Source: Amycolatopsis saalfeldensis (GTDB lineage Bacteria; Actinomycetota; Actinomycetes; Mycobacteriales; Pseudonocardiaceae). Taken from it: DNA of 64,000 nt. The notes under the pieces are model-generated. The model did no database searches and had not been told where the DNA came from. It saw only the letters and a list, made by a program, of their open reading frames with translations. The stretch is from contig NZ_FOEF01000008.1 of assembly GCF_900110575.1 (NCBI RefSeq), positions 278,380 to 342,379 of the forward strand. Reading direction: 5' to 3'. The position numbers were made by a program, and so were the translations under genes. Below, piece after piece: positions 19,567 through 30,625 of this stretch; positions within the stretch are counted from its first letter, which is position 1; every line of letters starts with the position of its first letter.

Positions 19567-21426
19567 ATGCGATTCAGCTCCTCCTCGGGTGCCCCGCCCC
19601 GATGGCGGAAAGCGCTGACGGGCACCCTCGCGCTGGCGCTCGCCGTCGCCGCGGTGACCTACACCGGCGCCACCACCAGCGCGTACGCCGACGTCCAGGT
19701 CCTCACCGACTCGAAGACCGGTGCCGACGGCAAGCAGTACTGGGTGCAGAACCACCTGGTCACCAAGGACCTGGCCGCGCAGTCCCGCGCGGGCGGCACC
19801 CCGAAGAAGTGGCTGCTGGTGTGGGCCGGTGACGAGAACATCGCCGACACCGTGGTGAAGGACGTCAAGAACCTGCCCGGTTCACTCGGCGGCGGCCTGA
19901 ACAAGGTGAAGAACGCGTTGCCCGGCCCGGACTTCCTCGCGGTGATCGACGCGACGCAGGGCTCGGCGACGTACGGCAAGGTGGTGAACACCGCCACCGT
20001 CGGGCCGCTGGTCGAGAACGAGCCGCACCACATGCAGTACGTGTGGCACAAGGGCGACACGGTCTACGCCGGCGCGCTGTTTGCCGCGGCGACGTATGCG
20101 TTCGACGTCAGCGCGCTGCCGCAGCTGAAGCTCAAGGGCGTCAGCCTGCCGACGCAGACGCTCGGCGGCTCGGTCCCGGACGCCTACTGGGTCCTCAAGG
20201 ACGGCTCGGCGTACGGCACGTACATGGGCGGCCCGGTAGTCCCGGGGCCGTACACCTACCAGGACGGCTCCACGCAGATCGGCAACGGCTTCGCGGGCAG
20301 CCCCGGCGAGGTCGTGCACTTCGACCAGAACGGGCAGGTGCTGTCGCAGAACCCGGCGGCGACCCCGCAGGGCGACAACCCGAAGCTGTGCGACAACCTC
20401 CCGCAGCTGGGCAAGCCCTCCTGCGCGAACCCGCACGGCGTCCAGGCCCGTGAGGACCTGAACACCCTGGTCACCAGCGACTACGCCGAGCCGCGCAACA
20501 TCATCCTCGATCCGGTGAAGCAGCCGTCGCCGTACCTGCGGCGGCCGACCATCCGCACCTGGGACATCTCCGACCGCAACCACCCGAAGCTGAAGACGGT
20601 GTCGTACCTGCCGGACGGCCCGCGCGCCGACCCGGCCGACCCGCTGCACTCGGAAAGCCGCGCGGCCATGGAGACCACGGTGACGAACCTGCCCGGCCAC
20701 AAGGGCGCGTTCGCCGAAACCATGCAGGGCGGGGCGGTGTTCTACACACCGGACATCACGGCGAAGGAGCCGCACTGGATCGAGGTGTTCGACGACGGCG
20801 CCGCGAACAAGGCGATGTACGCGCAGAACGACTCGAACGGCGCCAGCTCCAACGGCGGCTGGATCCAGACGAGCCCGGACGACCGGTTCCTGTACCGCGC
20901 CATCGTCGGCCGCCAGAAGGGCACCCTCTCGGCGGACGACCCCGGCACCACCGGCGGCGTCTACGTGCTGGACATCCAGAAGCTGCTGGCCGCCGGCGAC
21001 AACGTCGACGACATCAAGGGCCGCATAGATACCAAGGAAAAGGCGCAGCAGGGCGGCGGGGGCGACCTGCCCACCGTCGTCGGCGCCGCGCCGATCAACC
21101 CGGGCACCGCGGCGGCCGGGCCGCACTGGGGCGCGTACGACAACCTCACGCTCGGCAGCGACGGCTTCTACCACGAAACCACGCAGCCGCAGCACCTCGC
21201 GGTGTCGAACTACTTCGTCGCCCGGTCCGGTTTGGACGGTGACCACAAGGTCAACCTGCTGAACCTCTCGCCGGACGGCCAGGTCGCGGTCGACCAGAAC
21301 TTCCGCGACGAGTTCACCGGCCAGGTCGGCATCAACTTCAACCGCAAGTCCTGGCCCCACGGGGACTTCGGCAACGCGAAGCCGCACGCGGAGCTGTTCG
21401 TGGTCGCGGACCAGAACCTGAAGTGA
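19567..21426 (+). CDS. Secreted SBP56-like (selenium-binding / methanethiol-oxidase family) beta-propeller
   Basis: 619 residues with a signal peptide: basic RWRK near residue 13, hydrophobic core, likely cleavage after TTSAYA near residue 41. The region PDFLAVIDATQGSATYGKVV ... ENEPHHMQY (His154-His155) ... TYAFDVSALPQLKL aligns by eye with the N-terminal part of SBP56 proteins (PDYLATVDVDPKSPTYS, DELHHSGWN, IYVVDVGSEPRAPKL). The family's CSSC/selenium-binding cysteine after HH is missing; the only paired Cys are in LCDNLPQLGKPSC. Other conserved-looking His lie in PHWGAYDNL, QPQHLAVSN, WPHGDF and KPHAELFVV. Known relatives oxidise methanethiol and need copper; the activity here is unknown. 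GGGAGACACA lies before the ATG. Confidence 0.65.
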   Translation: MRFSSSSGAPPRWRKALTGTLALALAVAAVTYTGATTSAYADVQVLTDSKTGADGKQYWVQNHLVTKDLAAQSRAGGTPKKWLLVWAGDENIADTVVKDVKNLPGSLGGGLNKVKNALPGPDFLAVIDATQGSATYGKVVNTATVGPLVENEPHHMQYVWHKGDTVYAGALFAAATYAFDVSALPQLKLKGVSLPTQTLGGSVPDAYWVLKDGSAYGTYMGGPVVPGPYTYQDGSTQIGNGFAGSPGEVVHFDQNGQVLSQNPAATPQGDNPKLCDNLPQLGKPSCANPHGVQAREDLNTLVTSDYAEPRNIILDPVKQPSPYLRRPTIRTWDISDRNHPKLKTVSYLPDGPRADPADPLHSESRAAMETTVTNLPGHKGAFAETMQGGAVFYTPDITAKEPHWIEVFDDGAANKAMYAQNDSNGASSNGGWIQTSPDDRFLYRAIVGRQKGTLSADDPGTTGGVYVLDIQKLLAAGDNVDDIKGRIDTKEKAQQGGGGDLPTVVGAAPINPGTAAAGPHWGAYDNLTLGSDGFYHETTQPQHLAVSNYFVARSGLDGDHKVNLLNLSPDGQVAVDQNFRDEFTGQVGINFNRKSWPHGDFGNAKPHAELFVVADQNLK

Positions 21427-21432
21427 CCCCGC

Positions 21433-21469
21433 CCGTGGCCGGTCGGCTGTGCTTCCCGGCCGGCCACGG
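21433..21469 (+). terminator. Hairpin after the SBP56-like gene
   Basis: Stem CCGTGGCCGG / CCGGCCACGG with a 17-nt loop, beginning 7 nt after the stop codon and 76 nt before the next gene. May terminate or attenuate readthrough into the membrane-protein gene. Confidence 0.6.
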
Positions 21470-21544
21470 CTTCCGTTCATTCCCGCCGGTGCCCCGGTTC
21501 TCGGGACACCGGGCCGCCGGCTCCCCGTTCCCCGGAAGGTCTCC

Positions 21545-23305
21545 ATGGATCACCACGTCACGCCGGTGAGCACCGGTTCGTCCGGAGTGGACATCGCCGC
21601 GCTCGTGCTGCGGCTGGTGCTGCTGCTGGCCACCGCGTTCCTCGCCGGCACCGGGATTCTCCGCCCGCTGGTCGGTGACCTGCCACGGAAGCTGTGGCTG
21701 ACCGTCGGCGGGCTGGGTGTGCTGTCCGCGGTGCTCGCGGCGGTTTCCGCGGCCACGGTCGAGGTGAACCTCGCCGCCCTGATCATCCACATCGTGCTCG
21801 CGCTGGCCGTGCCGGTGCTGCTGCGCCGGCCGTCGGCGGGCCGCTGGGCGTCGCTGGCGCTGGTGGTGCTCGTCGTCCTGGAGACGTCACTCGACGGCTC
21901 GGGCATCGACTTCGCCATCGACACCGTGTACGTCGCCGCCGCCGCGCTGTGGTTCGGCATCACGCTGCTTTCGGCCTGGGTGCCGGCAGATCAGTGGCGC
22001 GCGACGCAGTTCCGCGTCGGCCCGCTGTCGGTGACGCTCGGCGGGCTGCTGACGCTCGCGGGCGTGGTGCAGCTGGTGCTGTCCGGCGTCGGCTTCGATC
22101 GGCGGCTGTACGAGTCGCTGTTCGGCATCGCGTTGCTCGTGGTGGTCGCGCTGCCGGCCGCGGTCGCCGTGCTGTCCGGAATCCTGTTGTCCCGCAACGG
22201 TTCCACCCGCGTCTATCGCTATGGCGTGATCGGCGTCGCGGCGGGTTTCATCGCGTGGAGCGCGCTCGCGGCGGTGCCGCAGCCGCCGCCGTTGCCGATC
22301 CCGGGGGTACCGCTGCTGGCCGACGCGACCGTCGGCGGTGGTTCGGTGCCCGTGCTGCTCAGCCCGCAACGGCCGGGGCGCAACCTCGTGCATTTCCCGC
22401 CCAGTGCCGGTGAAGGCCTTTTCGCCGGCACCGAGGGCGGCCTGATTTCACCCGCCGTGGCACGCGGCGGCGCCGAGGGCACCTGGGCCGACGTCGATCT
22501 GCCGCCCGGCCGCAGTTCCCTGGTGATCAAACGCGGCGACGCCACCACCACCGTCGAGGTGGACGCCGGCACCGCGCCGGGCCCGGTCATCGCCGACGCC
22601 GACGCGCCCGAATGCGCCTCGGCCGCGCTCGGCGGGCTGGTGGCCGAGAAACACGACGTGCTCACGAGTTGCCCGTCCGACGCCCTTTCACCCGAAGACA
22701 GCGGCTCGCTGGTGAAGCTCGTCGAATTCCTGGCCGGCCGCAAGCCTTCGGCGATCACGTTGGTCGAGGACTCGTCGCCGCGCGGGGTGGCGGCCGCGCG
22801 GCTGGTGCGCGAAAACGCCGCGCGCCTCGGCCTGCCCGTGCAGCAGGACGCCGGCGCGGACACCGCGCTGGTGGTCGTCTCCGGCTGGTCCGGCGGCTAC
22901 CTCGCGATGACGCGGGCCGCCGAGTCGCAACGCCTGAAGCCGACGCACCAGTACGGCCTGTACCTCGCGCCGTGGCTGCTGAACGGCCCGATCGTGAACG
23001 CCGTGGCCAGCTCGTCGATGCCCCTGCGCTTCGACCCGCGCGACCAGCTGGCGGTGAGCTACGCGGTCACGGTCGGCAACACCTTCGGCGGCGAAAGCCC
23101 CACCGTCGGCGGCTTCCGGACCTGGCTGGGCCCGCAGTGGCAGTCCGTGAACGGCGAGGTCCAGATGTTCGCCGCCGCCCAGGTCAACGCGATGCCCATG
23201 TACCCGGGCGAGCAGCACGCCCCCGGCATGGAGGCCGCCCGCGACTACGCCGGCCAGTGGATCCCGGACGGCACCATCGTGCCGGTCAGCGGACTGCTGC
23301 GATGA
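21545..23305 (+). CDS. Polytopic membrane protein fused to Ig-like and periplasmic-binding-like domains
   Basis: 586 residues from ATG 21545, with GGAAGG 5-10 nt upstream. Residues 1 to about 255 hold eight or nine transmembrane helices. Next (about 265-355) is an extracytoplasmic segment with VPVLLSPQRPGRNLVHF and TWADVDLPPGRSSLVI, resembling the Ig-like domain that follows CopD in CopC/D copper proteins. The last 230 residues, beginning near CASAALGGLVAEKHD and including SAITLVEDSSPRGVAAARLV, look like an ABC-type periplasmic binding fold. An alternative start at 21449 is not supported. I do not recognise the full architecture; copper or ligand handling for the upstream propeller is an inference. 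Confidence 0.6.
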   Translation: MDHHVTPVSTGSSGVDIAALVLRLVLLLATAFLAGTGILRPLVGDLPRKLWLTVGGLGVLSAVLAAVSAATVEVNLAALIIHIVLALAVPVLLRRPSAGRWASLALVVLVVLETSLDGSGIDFAIDTVYVAAAALWFGITLLSAWVPADQWRATQFRVGPLSVTLGGLLTLAGVVQLVLSGVGFDRRLYESLFGIALLVVVALPAAVAVLSGILLSRNGSTRVYRYGVIGVAAGFIAWSALAAVPQPPPLPIPGVPLLADATVGGGSVPVLLSPQRPGRNLVHFPPSAGEGLFAGTEGGLISPAVARGGAEGTWADVDLPPGRSSLVIKRGDATTTVEVDAGTAPGPVIADADAPECASAALGGLVAEKHDVLTSCPSDALSPEDSGSLVKLVEFLAGRKPSAITLVEDSSPRGVAAARLVRENAARLGLPVQQDAGADTALVVVSGWSGGYLAMTRAAESQRLKPTHQYGLYLAPWLLNGPIVNAVASSSMPLRFDPRDQLAVSYAVTVGNTFGGESPTVGGFRTWLGPQWQSVNGEVQMFAAAQVNAMPMYPGEQHAPGMEAARDYAGQWIPDGTIVPVSGLLR

Positions 23306-23389
23306 ATTCCGGCGTGCCGGCCAGGACGCCGGTCCGGTGCGGTCCTGCGTCCTGGCCGCCGGTGCGGTCCGGCGTCCCGGTCGGCAAAG

Positions 23390-23441
23390 CCCACCGATTC
23401 GGCCCACCGGTTCGGCCCACCGATTCGGCCCACCGGTTCGG
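23390..23441. repeat. Four tandem 13-bp repeats
   Basis: Units CCCACCGATTCGG and CCCACCGGTTCGG alternate A-G-A-G at the seventh/eighth position through four copies. They lie in the 286-bp gap (23306-23591) between the membrane protein and the next small exported protein gene, where no other gene is supported. Confidence 0.95.
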
Positions 23442-23591
23442 CCCGGCGTGCCGGCCGGTGTCACCGGCGAAGCCCCGTTCTTCCGCCCCGGCGGGCGGAT
23501 TCCGCTCAACCGGGCGGAGAAGTGCCCCATCGAAGTGGCGCCGTCGAAGTGTCCCCGCAGTGTCCCCGAATTGCCCCGAGGAGAGGAACCC

Positions 23592-23945
23592 ATGAAACGC
23601 ACCATTGCCCGTGCCCTGCTGCCGCTCGCCGCGGCCGGCGCGTTCGCCGCCCTCGCCGGGGGAGTGGCCGACGCCGCTCCCTCCGCCCCGGCCGCACCGG
23701 CACCGGGCCTGCCCGCGCTGCCGAGCCTGCCGACCGCCGCCCTGCCGACCGCCGGCCTCCCGGCCCTGCCGACCGCCGGCCTTCCGGCCCTGCCGACCGC
23801 CGGTCTGCCTACGTTGCCGACCGGTGACGGCACGGCGATCTGGGCCATCCCGGGGCTCGACCTCGGCGGGCTGCTCGGTCCGACCGTGCAGGCGCCGACC
23901 GAGCTGCTCGCGCCCGTGTTCAACCTCATCACCCCGATTTCCTGA
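23592..23945 (+). CDS. Small exported Leu/Pro/Ala-rich protein with 8-residue repeats
   Basis: 117 residues from ATG 23592, GAGAGGAA just upstream. A signal peptide (basic KRTIAR, hydrophobic core, cleavage near GVADA-APS at about residue 28) is followed by three copies of LPTAGLPA/T (residues 51-74, encoded by 24-bp DNA repeats) and a short hydrophobic tail GLDLGGLLGPTVQAP. I do not recognise a family. Position between two exported proteins suggests a surface or structural role. An in-frame extension to 23337 is unsupported. Confidence 0.65.
   Translation: MKRTIARALLPLAAAGAFAALAGGVADAAPSAPAAPAPGLPALPSLPTAALPTAGLPALPTAGLPALPTAGLPTLPTGDGTAIWAIPGLDLGGLLGPTVQAPTELLAPVFNLITPIS
23742..23813. repeat. 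Three tandem 24-bp coding repeats
   Basis: Three 24-bp units starting CTGCCGACCGCCGG encode LPTAGLPA, LPTAGLPA and LPTAGLPT in the small exported protein. The third unit has diverged in its last ten bases. Confidence 0.9.
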
Positions 23946-23965
23946 ACCAGCGAAAGGAAAATCCC

Positions 23966-24214
23966 ATGAAGAAGACCCTCACGCGGACCGTCGCGATCGT
24001 GGCGCTCGCGGGCGCCGGGGTGCTCGGCGCGGCCATGCCGGCGCTCGCCGCGACGGCGGACCAGCCGGGTGTTGTCGTGGTCGACGAGCCGGACACCAGT
24101 GGTCTGAACAACCTGTGGACGTTCGCCCCGCTGGGCGTTCCGGTGCTCGGCCTGCTCCAGTCGATCAACGGCGTGCCGGGCAAGCTCCTGCCGGCCCCCG
24201 CCGGCGGCTACTGA
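23966..24214 (+). CDS. Small exported protein of unknown function
   Basis: 82 residues. Typical signal peptide: KKTLTRTVAIVALAGAGVLG, cleavage after MPALA at about residue 28. The mature part is only about 54 residues: acidic start VVVVDEPDTSG, then a hydrophobic NNLWTFAPLGVPVLGLLQ and a Pro/Gly end. It resembles the tail of the previous gene product in size and Leu/Pro content (both have a GL-x-x-P-V/L pattern), so the two may be distant paralogues. GAAAGGAAA precedes the ATG by 7 nt. Followed by a strong terminator palindrome. Confidence 0.6.
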   Translation: MKKTLTRTVAIVALAGAGVLGAAMPALAATADQPGVVVVDEPDTSGLNNLWTFAPLGVPVLGLLQSINGVPGKLLPAPAGGY

Positions 24215-24236
24215 CCGGCGATCACCCGGTAACGGC

Positions 24237-24268
24237 GGCCGGTGGCTCCCGCGCGGGAGCCACCGGCC
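24237..24268. terminator. 32-nt perfect palindromic terminator
   Basis: A 16-nt arm ending GGTGGCTCCCGC is followed at once by its reverse complement (24253-24268). Located 22 nt after the small exported gene, it most likely ends that transcript. Confidence 0.8.
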
Positions 24269-24290
24269 CCTCGGCGAGAGGAACGGGGAA

Positions 24291-24776
24291 GTGGACAGAC
24301 AGATCGTCGGCAGGCTCGCGATCGCCGGCATCGCGGTGGTGGCCGTCGCGGCCGTGGTGGTGATCCTCGGCTCGGGCGGCGACCCGGCGCCGGCCCCGGT
24401 GGCCGTGGTGGGGGAGCCGTCGAGGCCCGCGCCTCAACGAGGCCCGGACCAGACGGTGACCCGCACCCTCCCGCCGTCCACCTCGGTGGCCGCGGCCTCG
24501 AACGACTGGCCGGTCACCTACGAGCTCACCGGAGCGGGCACCGCCACCGTGGTCTACGACGAGAACGGCCTGGGCCTGGTGCACCAGGAGCTGTCCGTCG
24601 CGCTCCCGTGGCGCAAGGACCTGACGTGGCCGAACACCGGCGTCCCGCCGACCGTCCAGCTGATGGGCCAGGGCACCGGCGCGGTGGAGTGCCGGATCTC
24701 CATCCGCGGTGTGGTGGTCAAGACGGAGAAGTCCGCCCCCGGCGAAGTCGCCTCCTGCGCCGGCCGTCTCAGCTGA
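24291..24776 (+). CDS. MmpS-like membrane-anchored exported protein
   Basis: 161 residues from GTG 24291 (GAACGGGGAA upstream). One transmembrane helix at about residues 8-27, a Pro-rich linker, then a small beta domain: WPVTYELTGAGTATVVYDEN, LPWRKDLTW, and the C-terminal ECRISIRGVVVKTEKS with a second Cys (ASCAG). This is the pattern of mycobacterial MmpS-type accessory proteins, whose two Cys are usually disulphide-bonded. No MmpL partner is in the window, so the role is uncertain. Confidence 0.7.
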   Translation: MDRQIVGRLAIAGIAVVAVAAVVVILGSGGDPAPAPVAVVGEPSRPAPQRGPDQTVTRTLPPSTSVAAASNDWPVTYELTGAGTATVVYDENGLGLVHQELSVALPWRKDLTWPNTGVPPTVQLMGQGTGAVECRISIRGVVVKTEKSAPGEVASCAGRLS

Positions 24777-24798
24777 CCCCGGCCCGTCGGGAGCCGGC

Positions 24799-25287
24799 TC
24801 AGGTCAGGTTCTTCGAGAACCAGTGCTCCGCGTACTTGTCGTTGTTGAAGGGCTCGACCTCGGCGTAGCCGGTGCGGGCGTACAGGGCCCGGGCTTCCAC
24901 GAGGTCGTCTCGGGTGTCCAGGCGCATGACAGTCGCGCCGAGGCCCCGGGCGGCGTCCTCGGCGGCCGCGACCAGGCGCGCACCGGCGCCGTGCCCACGG
25001 TGGCCTGGACGGACGTACATCCGCTTCAGCACGCTCAAGCCCGGCTTCTCCACACGCGTGCCGACGCAGCCGGCCATCGTGGCGTCGGGCAGCCGCGCGA
25101 TGAGGAAGACGCCGGTGGGCGCCACCAGATCGTCGGTCGGGTCCTCCGCCAGCGCGGTGTCCACCTCCGCCTCGGTGGCCGGCCGGCCCCAGTACCGCGA
25201 CGCGATCTCGGCGATGTACTCCCGCATGATCAGCCGGGCGTCCGGATGGTCGACGGGGGTCTCGGTGATCGTCCAGCTCTCGTTCAC
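24799..25287 (-). CDS. GNAT-family N-acetyltransferase
   Basis: 162 residues from GTG 25287. Contains the acetyl-CoA motif VLKRMYVRPGHRGHGAGARL (R-x-x-G-x-G/A), preceded by beta strand GVFLIARLPDATMAGCVG and followed by GATVMRLDTRDDLVEARALY and the C-terminal GYAEVEPFNNDKYAEHWF, all standard GNAT elements. Acceptor substrate unknown. The start is uncertain: GGAG sits only 2 nt before this GTG, and in-frame GTG 25323 or 25365 would add 12 or 26 residues. It converges on the MmpS-like gene. Confidence 0.8.
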   Translation of the reverse strand: MNESWTITETPVDHPDARLIMREYIAEIASRYWGRPATEAEVDTALAEDPTDDLVAPTGVFLIARLPDATMAGCVGTRVEKPGLSVLKRMYVRPGHRGHGAGARLVAAAEDAARGLGATVMRLDTRDDLVEARALYARTGYAEVEPFNNDKYAEHWFSKNLT

Positions 25288-25730
25288 CGCTCCATCGTCA
25301 CCAGGTTGTCCACCGAAATTCACGCCCGGGCCAGGCCGCATCCAGCCGCCGCCAAGGGCCGTCAACCCCCGTCAACCCGCCGCCGAAGCCCGCAAGCACC
25401 GAGGCGTTCGTCACCTCGCTCCCCCGCCCGGGGGAGCACGCCGCCCGCTCCCCGGCCGGCCGCCACCGCGGCCCTCGAAGCGCGCGCCGGCGCCCCGGCA
25501 CCACCGCCGGACCCACCCGCGAGCTGGCCGAACCCTCCCCGCCACCACGCCACTCCTCTCCTCGACCCCTCCTCGACGACGGCGCCTCCCGCGCCCTCTG
25601 CCCCCCGATGGTGACCGCCCACCCCGACAGAAACGGCGCGAATGGTGCGTTACGGCCATGTGTGTCACTCGAACGTGGAATGGGTACCGTGCGAGCCGCA
25701 AGGGGAAACCGAATACCAGGGGAGTGCGTC
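25288..25730. other. 443-bp GC-rich gap, no gene seen
   Basis: Reads in several frames are Pro/Arg-rich composition artefacts. TACCGT at 25685-25690 is a weak -10 candidate for the small ORF that follows. Confidence 0.4.
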
Positions 25731-25877
25731 ATGGACGGCAACGGGACCGAAGAGAAGAAGGACCAGCCGAAGGGGAGCCACGCGGCGCCGGAGGGAGCCG
25801 GGGTCCACCCGCTGATCGACCTCTCCCGCGACCCGCACCCGGGCCGGCCCGACCACGCCAAGCCGGACGAGGAATAG
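25731..25877 (+). CDS. Small acidic/basic ORF, hypothetical
   Basis: 48 residues from ATG 25731, with AGGGGAG 8 nt upstream. Composition is highly charged and Gly/Pro/His-rich (GTEEKKDQPKGSHAAPEGAG then HPLIDLSRDPHPGRPDHAK). No signal peptide, membrane segment or known motif. Good ribosome binding site and GC-rich third positions argue for translation, nothing more. Confidence 0.4.
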   Translation: MDGNGTEEKKDQPKGSHAAPEGAGVHPLIDLSRDPHPGRPDHAKPDEE

Positions 25878-26243
25878 GCGCTCGTCGCACCATGTTCTAA
25901 CCACTGGGAAGCTCTGCGCGGCTCGGTCGGACGAGGCCCGCGCGAGCCCCAGCTGGGGTTACGATGGGCGGTCGCCGTTCCTTCGGACCCCCCGCCCGGA
26001 CCTACTGGGAAGTGGCCGGGTATCTTTGGAGACCGTGCCCGGCAGGCGTCGGGCCGCTCCGCGTGCCGTATGGCATGAGCGGGGTGCTCGCGCACCCGGT
26101 TCACCGGCCTGGTTCACGTGGGGTTCCGACGGAAATCCCTCCGGGAAGTTACCGGTCGAAAGACCGTGACGCGGGCCGACACGCCCGACCGCGGGGGCCG
26201 GTGAAGACACGAAGAAGCAAGATCACGACAGGAAGCTGGTCCA
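25878..26243. promoter_or_regulatory. Upstream region of the str operon
   Basis: 366 bp. TACGAT (25960-25965) and TATCTT (26021-26026) are -10 candidates but neither has a good -35. The leader carries GACACGCCCGACCGCG (26178-26193), repeated exactly before rpsJ, within a small CGGGC/GCCCG hairpin. Confidence 0.5.
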
Positions 26244-26618
26244 TTGCCCACGATCCAGCAGCTGGTCCGCAAGGGCCGCCAGGACAAGGCTGCCAAGCAG
26301 AAGACCGCGGCCCTCAAGGGGAGCCCGCAGCGTCGTGGCGTGTGCACCCGCGTGTACACCACGACCCCCAAGAAGCCGAACTCGGCGCTGCGCAAGGTCG
26401 CGCGTGTGAAGCTGACCAGCGGCATCGAGGTCACGGCTTACATTCCCGGTGAGGGCCACAACCTCCAGGAGCACTCGATGGTGCTCGTGCGCGGTGGCCG
26501 AGTGAAGGACCTGCCGGGTGTCCGCTACAAGATCATCCGCGGCTCTCTCGACACCCAGGGTGTGAAGAACCGTAAGCAGGCGCGCAGCCGTTACGGCGCG
26601 AAGAAGGAGAAGAGCTAA
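26244..26618 (+). CDS. rpsL: Ribosomal protein S12
   Basis: 124 residues from TTG 26244. Has PTIQQLVRKGR, TTTPKKPNSALRKVARV and VKDLPGVRYKIIRG; the two lysines that mutate in streptomycin resistance (TPKKPN and VKDLPG) are wild type. First gene of the str operon; stop overlaps the rpsG ATG by one base. Confidence 0.98.
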   Translation: MPTIQQLVRKGRQDKAAKQKTAALKGSPQRRGVCTRVYTTTPKKPNSALRKVARVKLTSGIEVTAYIPGEGHNLQEHSMVLVRGGRVKDLPGVRYKIIRGSLDTQGVKNRKQARSRYGAKKEKS

Positions 26619-27088
26619 TGCCCCGCAAGGGTCCGGCCCCGAAGCGGCCGCTGATCTCCGACCCCGTCTACGCCTCCCCGCTGGTCACCCAGCTGGTGAA
26701 CAAGGTGCTGAAGGACGGTAAGCGTTCGCTGGCCGAGCGCATCGTGTACGGCGCCCTCGAAGGCGCCCGCGAGAAGTCCGGCACCGACCCGGTCGTCACG
26801 CTGAAGCGCGCCCTGGACAACGTGAAGCCCACCATCGAGGTGAAGAGCCGACGCGTCGGTGGCGCCACGTACCAGGTGCCGATCGAGGTCAAGCCGAACC
26901 GCTCCACGACCCTCGCGCTCCGCTGGCTGGTCTCCTTCTCGCAGGCCCGTCGCGAGAAGACGATGATCGAGCGCCTGCAGAACGAGCTGCTCGACGCGAG
27001 CAACGGCCTCGGGGCCAGCGTCAAGCGCCGTGAAGACACGCACAAGATGGCCGAGTCCAACAAGGCCTTCGCGCACTACCGCTGGTGA
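26618..27088 (+). CDS. rpsG: Ribosomal protein S7
   Basis: 156 residues, standard length. PRKGPAPKRPLISDPVY at the start and AHYRW at the end are typical. S7 nucleates the 30S head and in many bacteria represses its own operon. One-base overlap with rpsL; a GCCCGGC/GCCGGGC inverted repeat lies between it and fusA. Confidence 0.98.
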   Translation: MPRKGPAPKRPLISDPVYASPLVTQLVNKVLKDGKRSLAERIVYGALEGAREKSGTDPVVTLKRALDNVKPTIEVKSRRVGGATYQVPIEVKPNRSTTLALRWLVSFSQARREKTMIERLQNELLDASNGLGASVKRREDTHKMAESNKAFAHYRW

Positions 27089-27151
27089 TTTCCGCCCGGC
27101 TGCCGATCCAAGCCATGCCGGGCCCCACGCTTGAGACAGGGGAACATTCTC

Positions 27152-29251
<2,100 letters not shown>

Positions 29252-29312
29252 TCCCCGTTCGCTCGCGGGCATAAGGGACACTCCTGAACGTCCGCAGCAC
29301 AGACGAGAACAA

Positions 29313-29342
29313 TCGTGGGCCGGCAGCCACGCCGGCCCACGA
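29313..29342 (+). terminator. Hairpin between fusA and tuf
   Basis: Perfect 12-bp stem TCGTGGGCCGGC / GCCGGCCCACGA with a 6-nt loop, 61 nt after the fusA stop and 36 nt before tuf. May modulate readthrough into tuf or protect the fusA 3' end. Confidence 0.55.
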
Positions 29343-29377
29343 GCACAAAAGCGAAATCAGTCCAGGAGGACATTCCA

Positions 29378-30568
<1,191 letters not shown>

Positions 30569-30571
<3 letters not shown>

Positions 30572-30625
30572 TTTAGACGCCCCGCCCGGAGGTCACTACA
30601 CCCCCGGGTTCGGGGCGTCAAATCA
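30569..30625 (+). terminator. Terminator overlapping the tuf stop
   Basis: TGATTT-A-GACGCCCCG pairs with CGGGGCGTC-AAATCA (15 bp with one bulged A); the stop codon TGA is part of the stem. The loop is 26 nt long. Confidence 0.7.

Noticed and set aside
23390..23813. Possible CRISPR-like array
   Set aside because: The 13-bp and 24-bp units are contiguous tandem repeats without spacers, and the second set encodes protein repeats.
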